From: Alphaproteobacteria bacterium
Lineage (GTDB): Bacteria; Pseudomonadota; Alphaproteobacteria; CACIAM-22H2
Reading direction: 5' to 3'
Length of the DNA stretch: 9,597 nucleotides
Assembly (NCBI GenBank): GCA_016869415.1
Contig: VGEI01000112.1
Span: 1-9,597, forward strand
Shown: positions 1-5,311 of the stretch, piece by piece
Numbering within the stretch: position 1 is the first letter of the stretch
Layout of the letters: every line of letters starts with the position of its first letter
Notes under the pieces: model-generated
What the model saw: the letters and a program-made list of their open reading frames with translations, nothing else
What the model was told of the DNA's origin: nothing
Database searches by the model: none
Position numbers and translations under genes: made by a program

Positions 1-14
1 CGGTATCGCATCAT
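1..14 (-). CDS. Probable 5' end of a HicA-family toxin gene (cut by window edge)
   Basis: Directly after the TAG stop of the HicB-like gene the minus strand reads ATG ATG CGA TAC CG, giving M-M-R-Y-R before the window ends. HicA-type mRNA interferases that pair with this short kind of HicB often begin with M-(K/R)-Y-R, and a toxin gene is expected beside the antitoxin. Only five codons are visible, so this is an inference from position and partner rather than a domain match. It could also be an unrelated open frame. The gene would start with no gap after the antitoxin stop, which fits translational coupling. Confidence 0.4.
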
Positions 15-176
15 CTACTCCACAACCCGTTCCACGATCACGCGTGAAGCAAGAGCCTCAGCCTTAGCCATCGCTTCGTTCGCGGTCGTGCCATAGGCCA
101 GCACACCGGGCAGTTCCGGCACCTCGGCCAGCCAGCGCCCGTCATCCTCGCGTTCGTGCTCGATGGTGAAATGCAT
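15..176 (-). CDS. hicB: HicB-family type II antitoxin (short form)
   Basis: This 53-residue protein begins MHFTIEHEREDDGRWLAEVP and continues ELPGVLAYGTTANEAMAKAE. This is the compact HicB-like (UPF0150) fold: an N-terminal beta strand, the D-G-R-W-L-A-E-V-P-E-L-P-G core, then the T-x-x-E-A-x-x-x-A-E-A-L helix. The family neutralises the HicA mRNA interferase. This short form has no separate C-terminal DNA-binding domain, which is common in the subgroup. The ATG is preceded by AGAGG about 7 bases upstream. The gene lies 51 bases downstream of pheT on the same strand, with no hairpin plus T-run between them, so it may be partly co-transcribed with pheST. A weak -10-like TAGGAT lies in the gap but has no convincing -35. 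The family call rests on motif recognition. The likely toxin starts at base 14. Confidence 0.8.
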   Translation of the reverse strand: MHFTIEHEREDDGRWLAEVPELPGVLAYGTTANEAMAKAEALASRVIVERVVE

Positions 177-227
177 GAGGGACCTCTGGATGAGTATCCT
201 ACACAGCTAAAGCAGAAACCGCGAGAC

Positions 228-2645
228 TCAGCTTCGCAGGCTGGCGCCTGTCGCCTTTGAGACCGCGCCGACGATCTTCTGGCCGATAGCCTCGATCTCG
301 GCGTCAGTGAGGGTGCGGTCCTTGGGCTGCAAGCGCACCTGGATGGCCAGCGACTTCTTGCCCTCCGGCACGCCCTTGCCCTGGTAGACGTCGAAGACCG
401 AGACAGCGGCGACGGCCGCCTCCGCGACCTCCTTGCCGGCCTGCTTGACCGCGGCGATGACCTTCGCGGACTCGATCCCGGCATCGAGCAGGAAGGCGAA
501 GTCGCGTTCGACCGGCTGCAGCGCCGAGAGTCTGAGCATCGGCCGCGCCTTGGAGCCTTTTGCTTTGGGTGCAGGCAGCGCATCGAGATAGATCTCGAAC
601 GCCGCTATGGGACCTTCGGCGTCGAGCTTCGCCAGCACGCCGGGATGCAGCTCGCCGAAATGGGCGATCACCGTCTTGGGTCCCAGCTTCAAGGCACCCG
701 AGCGGCCGGGGTGATACCAGGACGGCGCCTCGGGCACCGCCTGGACGTTCTCGGTCGACAGGCCCAAAGCCGTGAGCAAGGCCAGCGCATCGCCCTTGGC
801 GTCAAAGACGTCGGCGGCGCGCTGCGCCGCTGCCCAGTGACGCGGGCCGGTCTTGCCCGCGCGGATGCCGGCCGCGACAATCTGCTGTCCCTCGGGCTTC
901 GGGCCGGAGAATTGCGGGCCGACCTCGAACAGGGCTGCGTCCGGGTAGCCGCGGTCGGCGTTGCCCTTCGCCGCCAGCACCAGGTTGGGCAGGATCGACG
1001 GCCGCATGCGGTCGAGATCGGCGCTGATAGGATTGGCCAGCAGCAGCTCCGCCGAAGTGCCGCCGAAGAGTGCGGCCTGCTCCCTAGCCATGAAGGAGAA
1101 AGTGACTGCCTCGACCAGGCCCAGCGACGCCAGGGCGCGCTTGCTCTCGCGCACCCGGCGCTGCTGCGGGGTCAGGGCCGGTTTGGCCACACCGGCGTCG
1201 CGCGTCAGGGAGACGGCCGCGATGTGCTCGTAACCGCGGATGCGCGCCACCTCCTCGACCAGATCGGCCTCGCCCTGGATGTCGCCGCGCCAGGACGGCG
1301 GCTCGGCCTTCAGGCTGTTGCCGTCCTTGGCTACGGCGAAACCGAGGCGCTGCAGGATCGCCGCCGCGTCTTCAAGGGAGATGTCGAGCCCGCCGAGGCC
1401 GTGCAGCCGCTCGTGGCGCAGCGTGTAGCTACGCTTCCACTCCGGCAGCTTGCCGGTGATCACCAGCTCCGACGGCTCGCCGCCGCAGAGCTCGAGGATC
1501 ATGCGGGTCGCCGCTTCCATGCCCTCGACCACGGCTGCCACGTCGAGCCCGCGCTCGAAGCGGTAGCGCGCGTCGGAGATGAGCTCGTGCTTGCGGCCCG
1601 TGGCCGCGGTGCGCAGCGGATCGAACAGCGCGGCCTCGACGAAGACGTCGGTCGTGGCCTCCGTGCAGCCGGAGGGCTCGCCGCCGATGACGCCGCCCAG
1701 CGCCTCGACGCCGGCATTGTCTGATATCACCGTCTCGCTACCGGTCAGCGTGTATTCTTTGCCGTTGAGCGCCAGGATCTTTTCGCCCGGTTTGGCCAGA
1801 CGCAGGGTCAGATCGCCCTTCACCTTCGCGGCATCGAAGACATGCAGAGGCCGGTCGATGTCGAAGGTGAGGAAGTTGGTGATGTCGACCAGCGCGGAGA
1901 TCGGCCGCAGGCCGATGGCCGTCAGGCGGTCCTGCAGCCATTTCGGCGAGGGGCCGTTCTTGACACCCTTGATCAGGCGGCCGACGAAATAGGGGCAGGC
2001 GTTCTCCGTGCCGGCCGGGAAGTCGAACTTCACGCCGATGTGGGATTTGAATTTGCCGGCGACCGGCTCGACCTTGCGGGGCTTGAGCGTGCCGAGACCG
2101 GAAGCCGCCAGGTCCCTGGCCACGCCGCGCACGCCGAGACAGTCAGCGCGGTTCGGCGTGATGGCGATGTCGATCACCGGATCGTCGAGCCCCATGACCT
2201 GCGCCGCGGGTGCCCCCACCGGCGCATCCGCCGGCAGATCGACGATGCCGTCATGGTCGTCACCGAGCCCCATCTCCATCATCGACAGCAACATGCCGTT
2301 CGATTCCTGGCCGCGGATGACGCTCTTCTTGAGCTCGACATCCTTGCCGGGAATGTAGGAGCCGGAGGCGGCGAAGACGCCCTTCATGCCTGATCGCGCG
2401 TTGGGCGCGCCGCAGACGACCTGCAGCTTCTCCTTGCCGTTATCCACGATGCACACCCGCAGGCGGTCGGCGTCGGGATGCTGCTTCGCCTCGACCACGT
2501 AGCCGACGACAAATTTGGAAAGGATCGCCGCGCGGTCCTCGATGCCTTCGAGCTCCAGGCCGATGGCGGTGAGCTTGTCGGCGATCTCGCCCACCGCTGC
2601 GTTCGTCTCGAGATGCGTCTTGAGCCAGCCGAGGGTGAACTTCAT
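228..2645 (-). CDS. pheT: Phenylalanyl-tRNA synthetase beta subunit
   Basis: The 805-residue product is the beta chain of the cytoplasmic alpha2-beta2 PheRS, which charges tRNA-Phe and edits mischarged Tyr-tRNA-Phe. From N to C: an EMAP-like tRNA-binding OB domain (about 40-150, with VVCGAPN at 77-83); the B3/B4 editing domain (about 210-385, with RPLHVFDA at 265-272 and VEAALFDP at 336-343, where H268 and E337 are the likely counterparts of the editing-site His and Glu of E. coli); the B5 domain and the EADLVEEVARIRGYEHI signature (459-475); the inactive class II-like core; and a ferredoxin-fold anticodon-binding domain (about 710-803, from LQPVERDFAF). Length is normal for the family. The start is the ATG at 2645: it begins MKFTLGWLKTHL as in homologues and shares ATGA with the pheS stop (4-base overlap). 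The open frame runs 60 codons further upstream, but that part overlaps pheS and has no family character. Confidence 0.98.
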   Translation of the reverse strand: MKFTLGWLKTHLETNAAVGEIADKLTAIGLELEGIEDRAAILSKFVVGYVVEAKQHPDADRLRVCIVDNGKEKLQVVCGAPNARSGMKGVFAASGSYIPGKDVELKKSVIRGQESNGMLLSMMEMGLGDDHDGIVDLPADAPVGAPAAQVMGLDDPVIDIAITPNRADCLGVRGVARDLAASGLGTLKPRKVEPVAGKFKSHIGVKFDFPAGTENACPYFVGRLIKGVKNGPSPKWLQDRLTAIGLRPISALVDITNFLTFDIDRPLHVFDAAKVKGDLTLRLAKPGEKILALNGKEYTLTGSETVISDNAGVEALGGVIGGEPSGCTEATTDVFVEAALFDPLRTAATGRKHELISDARYRFERGLDVAAVVEGMEAATRMILELCGGEPSELVITGKLPEWKRSYTLRHERLHGLGGLDISLEDAAAILQRLGFAVAKDGNSLKAEPPSWRGDIQGEADLVEEVARIRGYEHIAAVSLTRDAGVAKPALTPQQRRVRESKRALASLGLVEAVTFSFMAREQAALFGGTSAELLLANPISADLDRMRPSILPNLVLAAKGNADRGYPDAALFEVGPQFSGPKPEGQQIVAAGIRAGKTGPRHWAAAQRAADVFDAKGDALALLTALGLSTENVQAVPEAPSWYHPGRSGALKLGPKTVIAHFGELHPGVLAKLDAEGPIAAFEIYLDALPAPKAKGSKARPMLRLSALQPVERDFAFLLDAGIESAKVIAAVKQAGKEVAEAAVAAVSVFDVYQGKGVPEGKKSLAIQVRLQPKDRTLTDAEIEAIGQKIVGAVSKATGASLRS

Positions 2646-3742
2646 CGCGCCAGCCCCCCGGTGGTCGAGGGCAGATCGACCGGCATGAAGCCGTAATGCT
2701 TCAGCCAGCGCAGATCGGCCTCGTAGAAGGTGCGCAAATCGGGGATGCCGTATTTGAGCATCGCCATACGCTCGATCCCCATGCCGAAAGCAAAGCCCTG
2801 ATAGACGGCGGGGTCGAGGCCGCAATTGGCGATGACCTTCGGGTGCACCATGCCGCAGCCCAGAACCTCCAGCCAGTCGCCGAAATTGCCGATCTTGAGC
2901 TCGCCGCCCTTGCGGCTACAGCCGATATCGACCTCGGCCGAGGGCTCGGTGAAGGGGAAATGGCTGGGCCGGAAACGCAGGGGCAGATCGGGCACGTCGA
3001 AGAAGGTGCGGGCGAAATCGATCAGGCAGCCCTTGAGATGGCCCATATGGGTCGAGGTGTCGATGACCAGGCCCTCGACCTGGTGGAAGTTGGGCGAATG
3101 CGTGGCGTCGTGGTCGCTGCGGTAGGTGCGGCCGGGCACGATGATGCGGATCGGCGGCTTCTGCGACATCATGGTGCGGATCTGCACCGGGCTCGTGTGA
3201 GTCCTCAGGACCATGGGCGACGGCTCGCTCGCCCCGGGGCTCGTGGTCATGACGTTCAGATAGAACGTGTCCTGGGTCTGGCGCGCCGGATGCTCGGGCG
3301 GGATGTTGAGCGCCGAGAAATTGTAGAAATCCTCCTCGATGTCCGGCCCCTCGGCGACGTTGAAGCCCATGTCGCCGAAGATCGAGACGATCTCGTCGAT
3401 GGTCTGGCTGATCGGGTGGATGCGGCCCTCGGGCAGCGAAGCGGCGCGCGCCGGCAGGGTGATGTCAACCCGCTCGGCGGCGAGGCGGGCGTCGAGCGCG
3501 CCGGCGTTGAGGGTTTCGGTGCGCTTCTCGAGCTCGGTGGTGATGTCGTTCTTGAGCTGGTTGAGGGCGGCACCGCGCTCCTTGCGCTTCTCTGGCGCGA
3601 TGGCGCCGAGCCCCTTCATCAGCTCGGTGAGCTTGCCCTTCTTGCCGAGGTATTCGATGCGCACCGTGTCGAGGGCGGCCGGGTCGGCGGCGCCGGCAAT
3701 GGATGCGCGGGCGGAGCTCAGGAGATCGGTCAGGTCGGTCAT
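2642..3742 (-). CDS. pheS: Phenylalanyl-tRNA synthetase alpha subunit
   Basis: The 366-residue catalytic alpha chain of PheRS activates phenylalanine and, with PheT, charges tRNA-Phe at the 2'-OH. An N-terminal helical arm (about 1-90, rich in K/E, with RIEYLGKKGKLTEL at 28-41) matches the tRNA-binding coiled coil of the family. The class II aaRS core follows: motif 1 around ISQTIDEIVSIFGDMGF (111-127), motif 2 around YRSDHDATHSPNFHQVEGL (207-225), the PFTEPSAEVDI segment (263-273), and motif 3 GFAFGMGIERMAMLKYGI (316-333). Length is typical and the protein is intact. The start ATG at 3742 gives MTDLTDLLSSA, close to other alphaproteobacterial PheS. The Shine-Dalgarno is poor (GAAGCG, rather far upstream), and a strong intrinsic terminator ends only 14 bases before the ATG, so expression probably depends on readthrough from rplT. 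The stop codon overlaps the pheT start. Confidence 0.98.
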   Translation of the reverse strand: MTDLTDLLSSARASIAGAADPAALDTVRIEYLGKKGKLTELMKGLGAIAPEKRKERGAALNQLKNDITTELEKRTETLNAGALDARLAAERVDITLPARAASLPEGRIHPISQTIDEIVSIFGDMGFNVAEGPDIEEDFYNFSALNIPPEHPARQTQDTFYLNVMTTSPGASEPSPMVLRTHTSPVQIRTMMSQKPPIRIIVPGRTYRSDHDATHSPNFHQVEGLVIDTSTHMGHLKGCLIDFARTFFDVPDLPLRFRPSHFPFTEPSAEVDIGCSRKGGELKIGNFGDWLEVLGCGMVHPKVIANCGLDPAVYQGFAFGMGIERMAMLKYGIPDLRTFYEADLRWLKHYGFMPVDLPSTTGGLAR

Positions 3743-3756
3743 TCGAATCGCGCTTC

Positions 3757-3795
3757 AAAAAGAAAAAGGGGGCTGGCGGATAGCCAGGCCCCCTT
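3757..3795 (-). terminator. Intrinsic terminator / attenuator between rplT and pheS
   Basis: On the minus strand the left arm is AAGGGGG, one bulged C, then CTGGC. The loop is TATCC. The right arm is GCCAG followed by CCCCCTT. That gives a 12-bp GC-rich stem with one bulge, followed by a T-rich tail (T5, C, T5). It lies 38 bases after the rplT stop and 14 bases before the pheS ATG. There is no room for a promoter between it and pheS, so it probably acts as an attenuator that sets pheST output from the infC-rpmI-rplT transcript. In E. coli the same junction carries the pheM leader and a terminator; that comparison is established knowledge, and the mechanism here is inference. Confidence 0.88.
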
Positions 3796-3833
3796 CGCTT
3801 CGATTTCAGCGCCGCGCTTACTGGCGGGCAATC

Positions 3834-4199
3834 TTACTTGGCGGAGGTAAGGGCGGCCTTGGCCTGGTCGACGATCGCCTTAAAGCCATCGGGATCGCTC
3901 ATGGCGATCTCCGCCAGCACCTTGCGGTCCACGGCGATGCCGGCCTTCTTCAGGCCGTCGATCAGCTTGCCGTAGGTCAGGCCGAGCTCGCGCGAGCCGG
4001 CGTTGATGCGCTGGATCCACAGGGCGCGGAAATCGCGCTTCTTGTTGCGGCGGTCGCGGTAGGCGTAGCGCAGCGCCTTCTCGACGCGCTGCAGGGCCGG
4101 GCGGAAGGATTCGCCGGAGCGGCCGACATAGCCCTTGGCCATGTCGACGATTTTCTTGTGACGGGCGTGGCCGGTTACGCCGCGCTTGACGCGTGCCAT
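3834..4199 (-). CDS. rplT: 50S ribosomal protein L20 (bL20)
   Basis: The 121-residue basic protein starts MARVKRGVTGHARHKKIV and contains AKGYVGRSGESFRPALQRVE, RYAYRDRRNKKRDFRALWIQ and RINAGSRELGLTYGKLIDGL, the hallmarks of bL20. It binds 23S rRNA early in large-subunit assembly. In E. coli and Bacillus subtilis it is also the translational repressor of its own operon. Length is as expected. The ATG at 4199 has a strong GAGGAG Shine-Dalgarno, and the gene starts 22 bases after rpmI, so the two are clearly co-transcribed. Downstream comes an intrinsic terminator and then pheS. Nothing unusual is seen in the protein. Confidence 0.99.
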   Translation of the reverse strand: MARVKRGVTGHARHKKIVDMAKGYVGRSGESFRPALQRVEKALRYAYRDRRNKKRDFRALWIQRINAGSRELGLTYGKLIDGLKKAGIAVDRKVLAEIAMSDPDGFKAIVDQAKAALTSAK

Positions 4200-4221
4200 G
4201 GTCTGATCTCCTCGTCGGGCT

Positions 4222-4425
4222 TCAGGCGGAAGTGTGGAGGAAGTGGCGCAGAACCTTGACCTGCTGGCCGTGGGCCAGGGCCTTGGTGCCGCGCGCCTTG
4301 CGCTTCATCGACTGGGAGCGCTTGCGCATGTTGTGGCGCTTGTTGCCGTGGCCGATGAGCACCTTGCCCGTGGCCGTCACCTTGAAGCGCTTCTTGGCGC
4401 CCGACTTGGTCTTCATCTTGGGCAT
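4222..4425 (-). CDS. rpmI: 50S ribosomal protein L35 (bL35)
   Basis: The 67-residue, very basic protein starts MPKMKTKSGAKKRFKVTATG and has the HGNKRHNMRKRSQSMKRKAR segment typical of bL35, a small component of the large ribosomal subunit. Length is normal. The start ATG follows AGGAG with good spacing. The gene sits between infC and rplT in the conserved order. A 259-base gap separates it from infC. That gap holds a promoter candidate (4558-4586) and a GC-rich leader, so rpmI-rplT can probably be transcribed independently of infC. In E. coli, L20 represses this gene through its leader; I can see possible alternative hairpins here but cannot show an L20 site. Confidence 0.99.
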   Translation of the reverse strand: MPKMKTKSGAKKRFKVTATGKVLIGHGNKRHNMRKRSQSMKRKARGTKALAHGQQVKVLRHFLHTSA

Positions 4426-4551
4426 TTGGGTCTCCTGGTTCTTAGAGGACGGCGGGGCTTCCTGAGCCTGGGCCGTCGGAAGAGCGGTTGGGCATGCCCG
4501 GGGCTGCCGGCGGAATCGCCGGGCCCACAGCCGTGGCCGCTCGGGTTAAGG
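4426..4551 (-). promoter_or_regulatory. Structured 5' leader of rpmI-rplT (possible L20 control region)
   Basis: If transcription starts near 4551 from the promoter just upstream, rpmI has a leader of about 125 bases. It can form CCGGCG/CGCCGG around a 4-base loop (4507-4522). It can instead form a longer-range pair between GCCCGG (4519-4524, minus-strand reading) and CCGGGC (4496-4501). The two pairings exclude each other because they share bases. The Shine-Dalgarno AGGAG (4432-4436) lies in a less GC-rich stretch. This layout would suit a ribosomal-protein leader in which L20 controls rpmI translation, as known in E. coli. Strong GC bias makes chance pairing likely, so the assignment is tentative. 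Confidence 0.35.
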
Positions 4552-4557
4552 GGGCGG

Positions 4558-4586
4558 GTTATAGCGGTCCGGCCGGCTCCACGCAA
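4558..4586 (-). promoter_or_regulatory. Sigma70-type promoter upstream of rpmI
   Basis: The minus strand has TTGCGT (4586-4581), a 17-base spacer, then TATAAC (4563-4558). The -10 box is good and is preceded by GC, as in alphaproteobacterial promoters. The -35 keeps only the TTG. A better-looking TTGACC lies six bases further upstream (4592-4587), but its 23-base spacer is too long. The site lies in the long infC-rpmI gap after a cluster of inverted repeats, and would give rpmI-rplT (and pheST by readthrough) a transcript independent of infC. Confidence 0.6.
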
Positions 4587-4638
4587 GGTCAAAGCCGGCC
4601 AGATTCACATTGTCTTTCTAATATCTTAAGGAGCGATG

Positions 4639-4696
4639 ACCCCATGGGGTTCGGGGAAGCGGGAGCTTCCCCGACGCGCCCAAGTCACTTGGGCGC
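4639..4696 (-). repeat. Three adjacent inverted repeats at the infC 3' end
   Basis: In minus-strand order: (a) 4696-4676, arms GCGCCCAAG and CTTGGGCGC, a perfect 9-bp match whose three-base loop TGA is the infC stop codon; (b) after one base, 4674-4651, arms TCGGGGAAGC and GCTTCCCCGA, a perfect 10-bp match around TCCC; (c) 4650-4639, ACCCCATGGGGT, a 12-base perfect palindrome. None is followed by a T-run, so they do not look like a standard intrinsic terminator. They could slow 3' exonucleases, mark a processing site between infC and rpmI mRNA, pause transcription, or bind a protein at the DNA level. The repeats are plain in the sequence; any function is inference. Confidence 0.7.
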
Positions 4697-5221
4697 TATC
4701 ACCATGGTCATCTGCCGCCCTTCGAGGCGGGGGTGAGCCTCGACCTTGGCCAGCTCGGCCAGATCGCTCTTCACCCGGTCGAGCAGCGCCACGCCCAGCT
4801 CCTGGTGGACCATCTCGCGGCCGCGAAAGCGCAGCGTGATCTTCACCTTGTCCCCTTCTCCGAGGAAGCGGATCATGGCCTTGCGCTTCACCTCGTAATC
4901 GTGGTCGTCGATTCCGGGGCGGAACTTGATCTCCTTGATCTCGATGACCTTCTGCTTCTTGCGCGCCTCGTTGGCCTTCTTCTGCAGCTCGTATTTGTAC
5001 TTGCCGATATCGAGCAGCTTGCAGACCGGCGGGTCGGCGCCGGGCGAGACCTCCACCAGATCCAAGCCGGCTTCCCAGGCCCGTTGCAGTCCTTCGTGCA
5101 GACCGACCACACCCACCATTTCGCCGGTGGCGTCGACCAGCCGGACCTTACCGGCTTCGATCTGATCATTGACGCGGGGTCCATCCTTGGACGGCGCCGA
5201 CTCCTGTTGAAAACGCGCTAT
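4685..5221 (-). CDS. infC: Translation initiation factor IF-3, AUA start codon
   Basis: The 178-residue product binds the 30S subunit, blocks premature 50S joining and monitors the start codon-initiator tRNA pair. The N-domain has the conserved GPRVND (residues 15-20), then VRLVDATGEMVGVV, EAGLDLVEVSPGADPPVCKL and the linker KKANEARKKQKVIEIKEIKF. The C-domain has RPGIDDHDYEVK and VKITLRFRGREMVHQELG. Length matches the family. The start is unusual. The first in-frame ATG (5119) would remove 34 conserved residues. Between the upstream in-frame TAG and GPRVN there is no ATG, GTG, TTG or CTG. ATA at 5221-5219 stands 7 bases after GAGGAG and gives (M)ARFQQESAPSKDGPRVN, a normal alphaproteobacterial N-terminus. 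In E. coli the AUU start of infC lets IF3 repress its own translation, and the same is likely here. thrS ends 90 bases upstream. Confidence 0.96.
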   Translation of the reverse strand: MARFQQESAPSKDGPRVNDQIEAGKVRLVDATGEMVGVVGLHEGLQRAWEAGLDLVEVSPGADPPVCKLLDIGKYKYELQKKANEARKKQKVIEIKEIKFRPGIDDHDYEVKRKAMIRFLGEGDKVKITLRFRGREMVHQELGVALLDRVKSDLAELAKVEAHPRLEGRQMTMVIAPK

Positions 5222-5228
5222 CGAAACT

Positions 5229-5235
5229 CTCCTCT
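5229..5235 (-). promoter_or_regulatory. Shine-Dalgarno that fixes the AUA start of infC
   Basis: AGAGGAG (5235-5229) is near-perfectly complementary to the anti-Shine-Dalgarno and is separated by 7 bases (AGTTTCG) from ATA at 5221-5219. The in-frame TAG that closes the reading frame upstream overlaps this site (TAG at 5236-5234), so translation cannot begin much earlier. No comparable site stands before the in-frame ATG at 5119. This supports AUA as the initiator. Confidence 0.85.
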
Positions 5236-5311
5236 ATTTTCAACCGAACCCTTTGACCCGGCAGGGTGAATCCAGCGCCACGGGGCGTTCCCGATCGGGT
5301 CGGTCGATTAT

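Noticed and set aside
177..227. Promoter for the antitoxin in the pheT-hicB gap (TAGGAT as -10)
   Set aside because: No -35 match at 15-19 bases upstream and only 4 of 6 at the -10, so it is not strong enough to list as a feature.
645..1724. 359-codon plus-strand open frame antisense to pheT
   Set aside because: Shadow of the pheT reading frame; composition is dominated by R, A, G and L and no family is recognisable.
2646..2825. 60-codon in-frame extension of pheT upstream of 2645
   Set aside because: It overlaps the pheS catalytic domain in another frame, lacks PheT character, and the MKFTLGWLKTHL start with the ATGA overlap fits homologues.
3740..3831. TTG-started 30-codon frame in the rplT-pheS gap as a pheM-like leader peptide
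   Set aside because: TTG start without a good ribosome-binding site, and its Phe codons mainly reflect the T-run of the terminator, downstream of the hairpin where ribosome stalling could not act as in classical attenuation.
2696..3850. 384-codon plus-strand open frame antisense to pheS and the rplT-pheS gap
   Set aside because: Low-complexity composition with no recognisable motif, and it covers a clear pheS gene on the other strand. It would also run through the terminator.
4488..4736. Plus-strand 82-codon frame in the rpmI-infC gap
   Set aside because: No ribosome-binding site worth noting, no recognisable motif, and it runs into infC antisense. The gap is better explained by promoter, leader and inverted repeats for the minus strand.
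4685..5119. infC starting at the in-frame ATG at 5119
   Set aside because: It would remove the conserved GPRVN region of the IF3 N-domain and has no fitting Shine-Dalgarno, whereas ATA at 5221 has an ideal one.
5290..5299. Palindrome CCCGATCGGG in the thrS-infC gap as a terminator
   Set aside because: A 4-bp stem with a 2-base centre and no T-run; too small to end transcription and likely by chance at this GC content.
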